NCBI RefSeq assembly: GCF_938028775.1
Contig: NZ_CALIZG010000007.1
Coordinates: 62,001-126,000 of the forward strand
Direction of reading: 5' to 3'
Origin: Mogibacterium diversum_A
GTDB lineage: Bacteria > Bacillota > Clostridia > Peptostreptococcales > Anaerovoracaceae
DNA length: 64,000 bases
Made by a program: the position numbers and the translations under genes. Positions 18,538 through 25,762 of this stretch are shown in pieces; position 1 is the stretch's first letter; every line of letters begins with the position of its first letter. Below the pieces are notes generated by a model that did no database searches, was not told the DNA's origin, and saw only the letters and a program-made list of their open reading frames with translations.

Positions 18538-19068
18538 ATGAATTTACCTAACAAACTTACAGTTGGCAGAATGATTGCTGTTCCATTTTTTGTCGCTGCA
18601 TTCATGTTGCAGTATTACATGATAGCATTCATTATATTTATTGCTGCTTCGTTTACTGATTTATTGGACGGGAAGATTGCTCGAGCAAGAGGTCTTGTTA
18701 CTAACTTTGGGAAGATAATGGATCCGCTAGCGGATAAAATATTGGTATATTCAGCGCTTTGTCTTTTAATAGGCGAAGGAACGATTCCGGCATGGTCGCT
18801 TATTGTTATTCTAGCTAGAGAGTTTGCAGTAAGTGGAATGAGAACAGTTGCAGCCTCAGAAGGACGAGTAGTTGCCGCTGGAATGAGTGGTAAGATTAAG
18901 ACAGTTCTTCAGATGTTGGCAGTCCCTACACTAATTCTTGCGCTCACGCTTGATTCAGTATACGTGCTGATGACAATAGGTATGGCGCTCTTTTGGGCGT
19001 CTTTAGCAGCAACTATTTATTCAGGGTGCGAATATATAATCAAAAATAAAGACGTATTCTCAATGTAA
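18538..19068 (+). CDS. pgsA: CDP-diacylglycerol-glycerol-3-phosphate 3-phosphatidyltransferase
   Basis: A 176-residue integral membrane enzyme that makes phosphatidylglycerol phosphate, the committed step of phosphatidylglycerol synthesis. The complete CDP-alcohol phosphotransferase motif is present: D41, D44-G45, A48-R49, G58, D62 and D66. Several hydrophobic helices fill the rest. It starts immediately after rimO, with GAGGAGG inside the end of rimO. Confidence 0.95.
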   Translation: MNLPNKLTVGRMIAVPFFVAAFMLQYYMIAFIIFIAASFTDLLDGKIARARGLVTNFGKIMDPLADKILVYSALCLLIGEGTIPAWSLIVILAREFAVSGMRTVAASEGRVVAAGMSGKIKTVLQMLAVPTLILALTLDSVYVLMTIGMALFWASLAATIYSGCEYIIKNKDVFSM

Positions 19069-19087
19069 ATTTTGCTTTTCAAATATA

Positions 19088-19116
19088 TTGCAAAATGTCA
19101 GTAGTATTAGTATAAA
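19088..19116 (+). promoter_or_regulatory. Promoter for cinA
   Basis: TTGCAA (19088-19093), 17-base spacer, TATAAA (19111-19116). It gives a leader of about 78 bases. Confidence 0.6.
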
Positions 19117-19139
19117 AATATAAATTTAATATATTAAAC

Positions 19140-19169
19140 TTACTCGGGGTGCTCAGGTACGCCGAGTAA
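19140..19169 (+). promoter_or_regulatory. Hairpin in the cinA leader
   Basis: TTACTCGG (19140-19147) pairs with CCGAGTAA (19162-19169); inside, GTGC can pair with GTAC around a TCAG loop. There is no T-tract, so it is not a terminator. Two copies of GGGGTAAT follow (near 19178-19195), the second being the ribosome binding site. It could be a translational control element; it matches no riboswitch class I know. Confidence 0.4.
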
Positions 19170-19200
19170 TTGCGTAGAGGGGTAATAAGGGGTAATTAAG

Positions 19201-20451
19201 ATGAACGTCTCGATAATAGCGGTTGGAACTGAATTACTTTTTGGTCAGACTGTAAATACAAATGCGACATATATTTCAAATCAATTGAACCTGATGGGGT
19301 TTAATGTCATGTATCACCATGTAGTAGGTGATAATCCTGGAAGGTTAAAAGAGTTAATTCAGTCTTCCTTTGTTGAAAGCGACATGATTATACTGACAGG
19401 TGGACTAGGACCAACTCAGGATGATCTTACCAAGGAAATAGTTGCAGAGGCTATGGGTGTAGATCTGTATTTTGATGAAAGATGCTATAGGGAAGTAAAA
19501 TCTTATTTTGATGATAGAAATCGAATTATGGCTGAAAATAATCGCAAGCAAGCATATATACCTGTAGGCGCGGAAGTATTTCATAATGAAGCTGGAACGG
19601 CACCGGCTTTTGGCATTGAGAAGAACGGGAAATGTGCAATTTGTCTACCCGGTCCACCACGTGAGATGAAATGGTTATTTGAAAACTGTGTAGTAGATTA
19701 TTTAAAAAGATTTTCAAGTAAGCAAATGTATTATAGGGTTATTAGGACTATCGGGATAGGTGAATCTGACCTAGAGACGAAGCTTCTTCCAATCATCGAT
19801 AATCAGAAGGATCCTACGATAGCAACGTATGCAAAAGAAGGTGAGTGTACACTGCGTGTAGCTTCACAGCGAGAAACGATGACAGAAGCTCAATTAGCTG
19901 TGGAGAACATGATTCGTGAGATCGACAAGTTAATTGGGAAGTATATATACAGTTATAATGATGAGGAACTTGCTGAGGTTGTCGTTAGGAAGCTTAGAGA
20001 AAACAAATTATCTTTATCATCTGCAGAATCATGTACGGGAGGCATGTTCGCATCTTGTATAACTGATGTGCCAGGTGCATCTAATGTTTTTTCACACGGA
20101 TTTGTCACGTATAGTGAGACTGCGAAAGCTGGAGTTTTGGGCGTTGATAGTAAAATTATAAAAGAATGCTCTGTCGTTAGTTCAGAAGTTGCTATTTTAA
20201 TGGCAAAAGGAGCACAAAAGTCTTCTAATAGCGATATTGCAATCTCAATAACAGGATACGCTGGACCAGAAGCTGATGAAGGACGTGAAAATGGAAATGC
20301 TTTCATCGGGTATGCCTGTGGCAATAAACTAGGTAACAAGAGCGGTTTTATTGAGATTAACACCAAGAGAAACGATAGGAAATGGAATCGTAACTTCTTC
20401 AAACTTAGGATGCTTTTAGTTGTTTATAATATCATCAATGACGCAATTTAA
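19201..20451 (+). CDS. cinA: CinA family protein (nicotinamide-nucleotide amidase)
   Basis: A 416-residue cytoplasmic protein with the usual two halves: an N-terminal MoCF/COG1058 domain (about 1-170, with GTELLFGQTVNTN and LTGGLGPTQDDLTKE), and a C-terminal amidase domain (about 255-416, with LSSAESCTGGM and ISITGYAGP). The amidase half deamidates NMN in NAD recycling; in Gram-positives cinA is often cotranscribed with recA and linked to competence. Here recA follows but has its own LexA-controlled promoter. GGGGTAATTAAG precedes the ATG. Confidence 0.93.
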   Translation: MNVSIIAVGTELLFGQTVNTNATYISNQLNLMGFNVMYHHVVGDNPGRLKELIQSSFVESDMIILTGGLGPTQDDLTKEIVAEAMGVDLYFDERCYREVKSYFDDRNRIMAENNRKQAYIPVGAEVFHNEAGTAPAFGIEKNGKCAICLPGPPREMKWLFENCVVDYLKRFSSKQMYYRVIRTIGIGESDLETKLLPIIDNQKDPTIATYAKEGECTLRVASQRETMTEAQLAVENMIREIDKLIGKYIYSYNDEELAEVVVRKLRENKLSLSSAESCTGGMFASCITDVPGASNVFSHGFVTYSETAKAGVLGVDSKIIKECSVVSSEVAILMAKGAQKSSNSDIAISITGYAGPEADEGRENGNAFIGYACGNKLGNKSGFIEINTKRNDRKWNRNFFKLRMLLVVYNIINDAI

Positions 20452-20629
20452 GTAATTAATAAAAAGTGATCTAAATATTAAATCGATAATAGATAATGCT
20501 AGATTTCTATGTAATCTCATGAATATTGGTAAAATGTATTATAGTGTGAAAATTTACTTAAATAGTGGTTATAATATTGATTTATATCGATATTTAATTT
20601 GACCGTTATCATGCAAAGAATATATAATC

Positions 20630-20658
20630 TTGACAAACAAAAGAAGATTATATACAAT
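20630..20658 (+). promoter_or_regulatory. recA promoter
   Basis: Exact TTGACA (20630-20635), 17-base spacer and TACAAT (20653-20658). Confidence 0.85.
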
Positions 20659-20659
20659 A

Positions 20660-20673
20660 CGAACAGATGTTCG
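20660..20673 (+). promoter_or_regulatory. LexA operator (SOS box) of recA
   Basis: CGAACAGATGTTCG matches every position of the Bacillus consensus CGAAC-R-N-R-Y-GTTCG. It covers the expected transcription start, one base after the -10 box, the right place for repression. Confidence 0.9.
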
Positions 20674-20691
20674 AAATATACAGGAGGGACT

Positions 20692-21768
20692 ATGGCAGTT
20701 AAGTCAAGTAAAGACAAGAGTTTAATCGGTAATGTTAGTGATAAAGAAAAGGCTCTTGAACATGCTCTAGATGAGATTCAGAAAGCGTTTGGCAAAGGTG
20801 CAGTTATGAAGCTTGGAGATGAAGGTCTTCATAACAATATTGAAGGGATTTCCACGGGCTCTATATCACTAGATGTTGCTACTGGTATCGGTGGTGTTCC
20901 CCGCGGCCGTATTGTTGAGATTTATGGACCTGAATCATCAGGAAAGACAACTCTTACATTGCACTGCATCGCAGAGGCTCAGAAGGCTGGCGGTAAGGCA
21001 GCGTTTATCGACGCTGAACATGCGCTAGATCCTGTTTATGCTAAGAATCTAGGTGTAGATGTAGATGATTTATTAGTGTCGCAGCCTGATACTGGAGAAC
21101 AAGCGCTAGAGATTTGCGATATGCTTGCACGAAGTGGAGCTATTGATCTTATTGTTATAGACTCTGTGGCTGCACTAGTTCCAAAGGCTGAAATTCAGGG
21201 TGATATGGGGGACTCTCACGTTGGACTTCAGGCCAGACTTATGTCACAAGCCCTCAGAAAGATTGCAGGAACCGTTAACAAGACTAATACTTGTGTTATT
21301 TTTATCAACCAGCTTCGTGAGAAAATCGGAATCATGTTTGGTAATCCAGAGACGACAACTGGTGGCAGAGCACTCAAATTCTATGCTAGCATGCGACTTG
21401 ACGTAAGACGTGCTGATTCTATCAAGCGTGGTGATGAGACCATTGGTAATAGAACCAAGGTTAAAATTGTAAAAAATAAAGTAGCACCTCCATTTAAAAT
21501 TGCTGAGTTCGATATAATGTATGGAGAAGGTATTTCTATTGCAGGTGATGTGCTAGATACTGCTACAGCTATGAAATTCATTGATAAAGCGGGTTCGTGG
21601 TATAGCTATGAGGGTGAAAGAATAGGGCAAGGTCGTGAGAATGTAAAAGAATTTCTTGTTTCTCATCCTGAGATTCTTGAGACTCTTAAGACTAAAATCA
21701 TGGATGCAATTCACGGTAATGATGAAGAAGAGCTTAAAGTTGACGAAGATGGAGTAGTAATCGAATAA
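20692..21768 (+). CDS. recA: Recombinase RecA
   Basis: A 358-residue DNA strand-exchange ATPase and co-protease for LexA cleavage. Walker A GPESSGKTT is at residues 79-87, LIVIDSVAALVPKAE is Walker B, and FINQLREKIG the family signature. The start is 20692, after CAGGAGGGACT; the longer frame from 20599 would run through the promoter and the LexA box, so it is rejected. Regulated as an SOS gene by the operator just upstream. Confidence 0.98.
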   Translation: MAVKSSKDKSLIGNVSDKEKALEHALDEIQKAFGKGAVMKLGDEGLHNNIEGISTGSISLDVATGIGGVPRGRIVEIYGPESSGKTTLTLHCIAEAQKAGGKAAFIDAEHALDPVYAKNLGVDVDDLLVSQPDTGEQALEICDMLARSGAIDLIVIDSVAALVPKAEIQGDMGDSHVGLQARLMSQALRKIAGTVNKTNTCVIFINQLREKIGIMFGNPETTTGGRALKFYASMRLDVRRADSIKRGDETIGNRTKVKIVKNKVAPPFKIAEFDIMYGEGISIAGDVLDTATAMKFIDKAGSWYSYEGERIGQGRENVKEFLVSHPEILETLKTKIMDAIHGNDEEELKVDEDGVVIE

Positions 21769-21780
21769 TAATGATTTATA

Positions 21781-21813
21781 ATGTTCTGGGATTTGACATA
21801 AGTCCTGGAACAT
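21781..21813 (+). terminator. Imperfect hairpin after recA, overlapping the L21 promoter
   Basis: ATGTTCTGGGA (21781-21791) pairs with TCCTGGAACAT (21803-21813), an 11-bp stem with two G.T pairs. The following sequence GTTATATTTA is only weakly T-rich. It is probably the recA terminator, but the -35 box of the next promoter lies in its loop. Confidence 0.5.
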
Positions 21814-21821
21814 GTTATATT
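21793..21821 (+). promoter_or_regulatory. Promoter for rplU-rpmA
   Basis: Exact TTGACA (21793-21798), 17-base spacer and TATATT (21816-21821). Confidence 0.8.
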
Positions 21822-21900
21822 TAGACGGTTAGCCGCACAGAATGGGTTTTTAAGCGTAGCACCCGCAATTCTGGCGAGTCTGGTTTGAGGAGGAATTAAT
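21822..21900 (+). ncRNA. Ribosomal protein L21 leader
   Basis: The transcribed leader before rplU folds into a hairpin in which CAGAAT and GGGT pair with ACCC and ATTCTG around an internal loop. Firmicutes rplU mRNAs commonly carry an L21 leader thought to mediate autoregulation by L21. I assign this by position and fold, not by a covariance search. Confidence 0.6.
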
Positions 21901-22386
21901 ATGTACGCAATTATTAAAACAGGCGGTAAGCAGTATAGAGTACAGGAGAATGACGTACTTAAGGTTGAAAAGCTTAACGCGGCAGTTGGAGAGACAGTTA
22001 CCTTTGATGAGGTTGTAGCTGTTGGAGGAGACAAACTTCAGGTAGGTACACCATTTGTTGAAGGTTGTGCAGTTCAGGCTGAGGTACTCGAGCAGGGTAA
22101 GAACGAAAAAGTTATTATCTTTAAGTACAAGGCTAAGAAGGACTACAGAAGAAAGAATGGTCACAGACAGCCATACACTCTAGTTAAGGTTACAGGCATT
22201 GGCGCAGCAGCTAAGAAGGCAGCTCCAGCTAAGGCTAAGCCTACAGAGAAGGCAGAGAAGTCTGAAGTAAAGGCTTCGCTATCAATGAAGAAGGAAGAGC
22301 TTCTAGAGATTGCTAAGAATCTTGGAGTTGAGGTTCCTTCAAAGGCTACTAAGGCTGATATTCTTTCAGCAATTGAATCTAAGTAA
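21901..22386 (+). CDS. rplU: 50S ribosomal protein L21 with a C-terminal HeH/SAP-like extension
   Basis: Residues 1-102 are ordinary L21 (MYAIIKTGGKQYRVQE at the start, KKDYRRKNGHRQPYT near the end). The protein then continues for about 60 residues: an Ala/Lys/Pro linker and a folded-looking unit, SMKKEELLEIAKNLGVEV followed by SKATKADILSAIE, the helix-extended loop-helix pattern of SAP/HeH/Rho-N modules that bind nucleic acid. L21 is normally about 103 residues. The whole is one open frame ending at a normal stop, with typical codon use. GAGGAGG precedes the ATG. Confidence 0.93.
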   Translation: MYAIIKTGGKQYRVQENDVLKVEKLNAAVGETVTFDEVVAVGGDKLQVGTPFVEGCAVQAEVLEQGKNEKVIIFKYKAKKDYRRKNGHRQPYTLVKVTGIGAAAKKAAPAKAKPTEKAEKSEVKASLSMKKEELLEIAKNLGVEVPSKATKADILSAIESK

Positions 22387-22417
22387 TTAAGAATTTCAAT
22401 ATAGGAGGTGACTAGTC

Positions 22418-22678
22418 ATGTCAAGTAAAAAAGGAGTAGGTAGTTCCAAGAACGGTCGTGATTCCGAGTCCAAACGCTTGGGACTTAAGATAGGTGCGGG
22501 ACAGTATGTAAGTGCTGGAAGCATTCTTGTTAGACAGAGAGGAACAAAGTTCCACCCTGGTAACAATGTTGGTATCGGTGGAGATGACACTCTATTTGCA
22601 AAGATCGATGGCAACGTTAAGTTTGAGAGATTTGACAAGAAGAGAAAGCAGATCAGCGTATACAGCGAAGAAGCTTAA
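22418..22678 (+). CDS. rpmA: 50S ribosomal protein L27, no N-terminal propeptide
   Basis: An 86-residue large-subunit protein whose N-terminal tail reaches the peptidyl-transferase centre. Most Firmicutes make L27 with a short leader ending in a phenylalanine-rich cleavage site, removed by the Prp protease encoded between rplU and rpmA. This one starts MSSKKGVGSSKNGRD, already in mature form, and no prp gene lies in the 31-base gap after rplU. AGGAGGTG precedes the ATG. Confidence 0.97.
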   Translation: MSSKKGVGSSKNGRDSESKRLGLKIGAGQYVSAGSILVRQRGTKFHPGNNVGIGGDDTLFAKIDGNVKFERFDKKRKQISVYSEEA

Positions 22679-22684
22679 ACTTAT

Positions 22685-22712
22685 TGACCCCTTATTTCAA
22701 GGGGTCATTTTT
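22685..22712 (+). terminator. Intrinsic terminator after rpmA
   Basis: TGACCCCTT (22685-22693) pairs with AAGGGGTCA (22699-22707), followed by TTTTTAAT. obg starts 19 bases on, so obg must be expressed by read-through or an unseen promoter. Confidence 0.8.
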
Positions 22713-22730
22713 AATATATTGGAGAAATAA

Positions 22731-24014
22731 ATGTTCGTAGATAGAGCTGAAATAATTATTACATCTGGAAAAGGTGGAGATGGAGCCGTAACCTTTAGAC
22801 GAGAGCCATACGTTCCAGAAGGTGGTCCAGATGGAGGCGATGGAGGCGATGGAGGTAATATTATATTTGTTGCCGACAATAACCTCCGCACACTTATGGA
22901 TTTTAAATACAAGCGTAAGTATGAAGCTGAAAATGGTCAAAACGGTATGCGTCGTAAGAAATACGGTAAGCGTGGGGAGGATTTGGAGATAAGAGTTCCT
23001 GTTGGAACCATGATTATTGATAAAGAATCAGGACTTCTGATGAAGGATATGGCGCATAACGGGGATACACTTGTCGCAGCAAAAGGTGGTAAAGGTGGAA
23101 AGGGTAACGTTCATTTTAAGAATTCCATCAGACAAGCACCTAATTTTGCTGAGGCTGGTGAATTACCTAAAGTTAGAACTGTAATTCTGGAGCTTAAACT
23201 CATCGCTGATGTAGGACTCGTTGGTTTCCCTAATGTTGGAAAATCAACGTTACTTTCCGTTTCTACATGTGCTAAACCTAAAGTTGCAAATTATCACTTC
23301 ACGACTATAGATCCCAATCTTGGGGTAGTTGATTTATATGACAAAAGCTTTGTGATGGCAGATATTGCGGGAATTATAGAAGGTGCACATGAAGGTATGG
23401 GGCTCGGAATTAAGTTCCTGAAGCATATTGAGCGCACAAAGGTTCTTATTCATGTAGTTGATGTTTCTGGCAGTGAAGGCAGAGACCCAATAGATGATTA
23501 TAAGAAGATAATTGATGAGCTAAAAAAGTACGATGAAAGGCTGCTGGCAAAGCCTATGCTTGTAGCTGCAAACAAGATAGATGCCGTTTGCGACGAGGGA
23601 AAGCTCACAGAATTTATTGAATTTGTTGAAAATGAAGGTAAAAGAGTATTCAAAATTTCTGCTGTGGCTAGACAAGGTATACAAGAACTTCTTAATGCTA
23701 CAATCAATGAGCTAGATAATTATATTGAACCAGAAGAGGAAGAAGTTGAATACTTTGATTTTGAGAAGGATGAGCTTGACGAAGACTTCAAGAAACTTAA
23801 GGCCTATAGATCGTATGACGGCGCTTTTGTTCTCGAAGGTAAGCAGCTTTCTAAAATCTTTAGATCCACTAATTTTACTGATATTGGTTCAATGCGCTAT
23901 TTGTACAAATTTATTGTGGATAGAGGGGGCATTAAAATGCTAAAGAAGATTGGTTTGAAAGAGGGAGATACGGTTAGAATAGAAGACTATGAGTTTGAAT
24001 ATTACGATGACTAG
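22731..24014 (+). CDS. obg: GTPase Obg
   Basis: A 427-residue ribosome-associated GTPase needed for 50S assembly and linked to growth and stress control. The glycine-rich Obg fold spans residues 1-158 (with GGDGGDGG runs), the G domain starts at GFPNVGKST (165-173), and a C-terminal OCT domain (about 360-427) is present. GGAG precedes the ATG by eight bases. The rplU-rpmA-obg order is widely conserved. Confidence 0.97.
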   Translation: MFVDRAEIIITSGKGGDGAVTFRREPYVPEGGPDGGDGGDGGNIIFVADNNLRTLMDFKYKRKYEAENGQNGMRRKKYGKRGEDLEIRVPVGTMIIDKESGLLMKDMAHNGDTLVAAKGGKGGKGNVHFKNSIRQAPNFAEAGELPKVRTVILELKLIADVGLVGFPNVGKSTLLSVSTCAKPKVANYHFTTIDPNLGVVDLYDKSFVMADIAGIIEGAHEGMGLGIKFLKHIERTKVLIHVVDVSGSEGRDPIDDYKKIIDELKKYDERLLAKPMLVAANKIDAVCDEGKLTEFIEFVENEGKRVFKISAVARQGIQELLNATINELDNYIEPEEEEVEYFDFEKDELDEDFKKLKAYRSYDGAFVLEGKQLSKIFRSTNFTDIGSMRYLYKFIVDRGGIKMLKKIGLKEGDTVRIEDYEFEYYDD

Positions 24015-24103
24015 GTAATTAATTTTCTTTCAAGTTTCTAAATCTTTCATGTGGCTAAAATTATATCTAGACACTACATGATGTATTTAATACATTGTAA
24101 GCA

Positions 24104-24155
24104 AAAATAGGTGGATACATAATTGCATTATTTGCAGCATGTATTCACCTATTTT
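24104..24155 (+). terminator. Long inverted repeat, probable obg terminator
   Basis: AAAATAGGTGGATACAT (24104-24120) pairs with ATGTATTCACCTATTTT (24139-24155) with one G.T pair; inside, TGCA pairs with TGCA around a short loop. The A-run before and T-run within and after the arms let it act on either strand. It sits in the 340-base gap between obg and comEA; the rest of that gap (24015-24103, 24156-24289) is AT-rich with no gene seen. Confidence 0.65.
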
Positions 24156-24289
24156 ACATTAAAAACCTATATAAAAAATATTTAATACTGTATTGCCAAT
24201 CTAGAGTGCATTGATTTATATGGGATTTTATGTTGTAAAATAATTATAAATAATATATATTTACATGTTCCTGACTTTCTGATAGACTG

Positions 24290-24318
24290 TTGCAAAATAA
24301 TTTTCTAAATTGTATTAT
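24290..24318 (+). promoter_or_regulatory. Promoter for comEA
   Basis: TTGCAA (24290-24295), 17-base spacer, TATTAT (24313-24318). Confidence 0.55.
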
Positions 24319-24333
24319 CTATGTAGTTGAATC

Positions 24334-24350
24334 TACCCCCGGAAGGGGTA
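24334..24350 (+). promoter_or_regulatory. Hairpin covering the comEA ribosome binding site
   Basis: TACCCC (24334-24339) pairs with GGGGTA (24345-24350) around CGGAA. The AGGGG binding site is in the right arm, four bases from the ATG. Such a fold would hold translation down until opened. Confidence 0.5.
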
Positions 24351-24354
24351 ATAT

Positions 24355-24987
24355 ATGAAAAAAACAAATAATGACCTGATAAATCACTTAATTGATTGTA
24401 TTAGATTCCAATTTGCGAAGGATAGAAAGCTTAAATACAAGGTTGCACTTGTTGTTATTATCTTCATTGGAGCTACAGGAATACATATGAAATCTAGCAA
24501 TGCTGATACTATCAAGCTTGATAAGCCAGAAAAAGTCAAGGAAAAGGAACGACCTCAAGCAGTAGATGAATTTTACATAGATATAAGTGGCGCAGTTAAT
24601 TCACCTGGAGTATATAAGGTCAAGAAAAAAACTAGAGTTTTTGAACTTATTGAAAAAGCAGGTGGTCTAAAATCAGATGCTAATCTGGACGCATTAAATC
24701 AAGCAGAGTTTGTTCAAGATGGTCAGAAAATCGTTATACCGAGCAATGGAGGTGGGGATATAACTAGAGAAAATGAGGATAAATCGAACAATGATGGTGG
24801 GATGATTAATATTAATTTGGCAGATAAGTCTAAACTCATGAGCCTCCCTGGCGTTGGGGATGCGATTGCACAGAGGATTATTGATTATCGAAAGGACCAT
24901 AGGTTTTCAAAGGTTGAAGATTTGAAGCAAGTTAAAGGTATTGGAGACGCTACATTTGAGAAGTTAAAAAATATGATTACTGTTTAA
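24355..24987 (+). CDS. comEA: Competence protein ComEA, DNA receptor
   Basis: A 210-residue membrane-anchored protein that binds incoming DNA during natural transformation. One membrane helix (about 29-45) leads to a flexible linker, an SLBB domain (about 72-130: ISGAVNSPGVYKVKKKTRVFELIEKAGG), and a C-terminal helix-hairpin-helix pair (about 151-210: INLADKSKLMSLPGVGDAIA, KQVKGIGDATFEKL). No comEC or comEB lies nearby. The hairpin over its binding site suggests translational control. Confidence 0.9.
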   Translation: MKKTNNDLINHLIDCIRFQFAKDRKLKYKVALVVIIFIGATGIHMKSSNADTIKLDKPEKVKEKERPQAVDEFYIDISGAVNSPGVYKVKKKTRVFELIEKAGGLKSDANLDALNQAEFVQDGQKIVIPSNGGGDITRENEDKSNNDGGMININLADKSKLMSLPGVGDAIAQRIIDYRKDHRFSKVEDLKQVKGIGDATFEKLKNMITV

Positions 24988-25033
24988 TGCTTAAGTGTGT
25001 GCATTAATATTAATGAAAGAGGGAATTATTATT

Positions 25034-25645
25034 ATGGATAACAAGCATGATTCGATAAAAAATTTTTATTCTACTAAAAATAATGAATCTATATCATTTG
25101 ACGCAGAAGATGCGTTATCGTTAGTGTTTGCTTCTTGTTTAAATCATGATTGTGAAGTTAGCAAGTGTACATCATTAAACTATTTCAGAGATTTGAAACT
25201 AAGAATTTTGTATGCTGAAATTAAAAAGATAATTAAATACATGGATGAAGGCGATTATGATCTAAGTCAGTTAGTAGATGATCACATCTTGAGAAGTGCA
25301 TTTGCTGGTTCTGTTTTTATGAAAGATGGAATGGGGGCAAGTTATTTAATAGAAGCAGTCATAATATGTAAGCAACTGTTAGCACGTCAAAACGTTATTA
25401 TTGCTGGAGAGATATATCGACAAGTTGCAGAGCGATTTCATGTATCTCCTGAGGCTGTGGAAAAGGCTATTCGATACTTTACAAAAGAATTATGGATGGT
25501 TTGTAAAGATAAAACTAAATGTCTAGCTATTTATAATTTTGTGTTTCCTAGTTTAAATTCGCCACCGACAAATAAAGAAACCATTGTTTTTATGGCTATT
25601 AAAATGCTCGAAATACAGAAACTATTAGAGGCTGTAGCTATATAA
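25034..25645 (+). CDS. Orphan Spo0A C-terminal-domain protein, no receiver domain
   Basis: A 203-residue protein. Residues about 84-198 follow the Spo0A DNA-binding domain (Spo0A_C) closely: GASYLIEAVIICKQ in place of the G-x-x-Y-L-R-E-A-I block, YRQVAERFHVSPEAVEKAIRY for the recognition helix-turn-helix, KELW for the E-V-A-W segment and PPTNKETIVFMAIKML for the conserved K-P-T-N-S-E-F-I end. The first 83 residues are too short for a receiver domain and lack its Asp-Asp-Lys pattern. I infer a DNA-binding regulator not controlled by a phosphorelay through its own receiver. AGAGGG precedes ATG 25034; an earlier in-frame start lacks a binding site. Confidence 0.7.
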   Translation: MDNKHDSIKNFYSTKNNESISFDAEDALSLVFASCLNHDCEVSKCTSLNYFRDLKLRILYAEIKKIIKYMDEGDYDLSQLVDDHILRSAFAGSVFMKDGMGASYLIEAVIICKQLLARQNVIIAGEIYRQVAERFHVSPEAVEKAIRYFTKELWMVCKDKTKCLAIYNFVFPSLNSPPTNKETIVFMAIKMLEIQKLLEAVAI

Positions 25646-25673
25646 AGTACAATCTTTAGAACCTTTTATTTCG

Positions 25674-25702
25674 TTGAATGCACTATTGAATCGTGATAAA
25701 CT
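25674..25702 (+). promoter_or_regulatory. Promoter candidate for nifJ
   Basis: TTGAAT (25674-25679), 17-base spacer, TAAACT (25697-25702). Confidence 0.4.
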
Positions 25703-25762
25703 GTAAATATTATATTAATTGTTCAACTTGCTATTAGTACATGAAAGTAAAGGTATGTAAGT

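Noticed and set aside
20599..20691. N-terminal extension of RecA
   Set aside because: The extra codons coincide with the promoter and the LexA box; the AGGAGG motif supports the later ATG.
21822..21900. tRNA-like fold in the rplU leader
   Set aside because: No acceptor stem or T-loop signature; the fold and position fit an L21 leader better.
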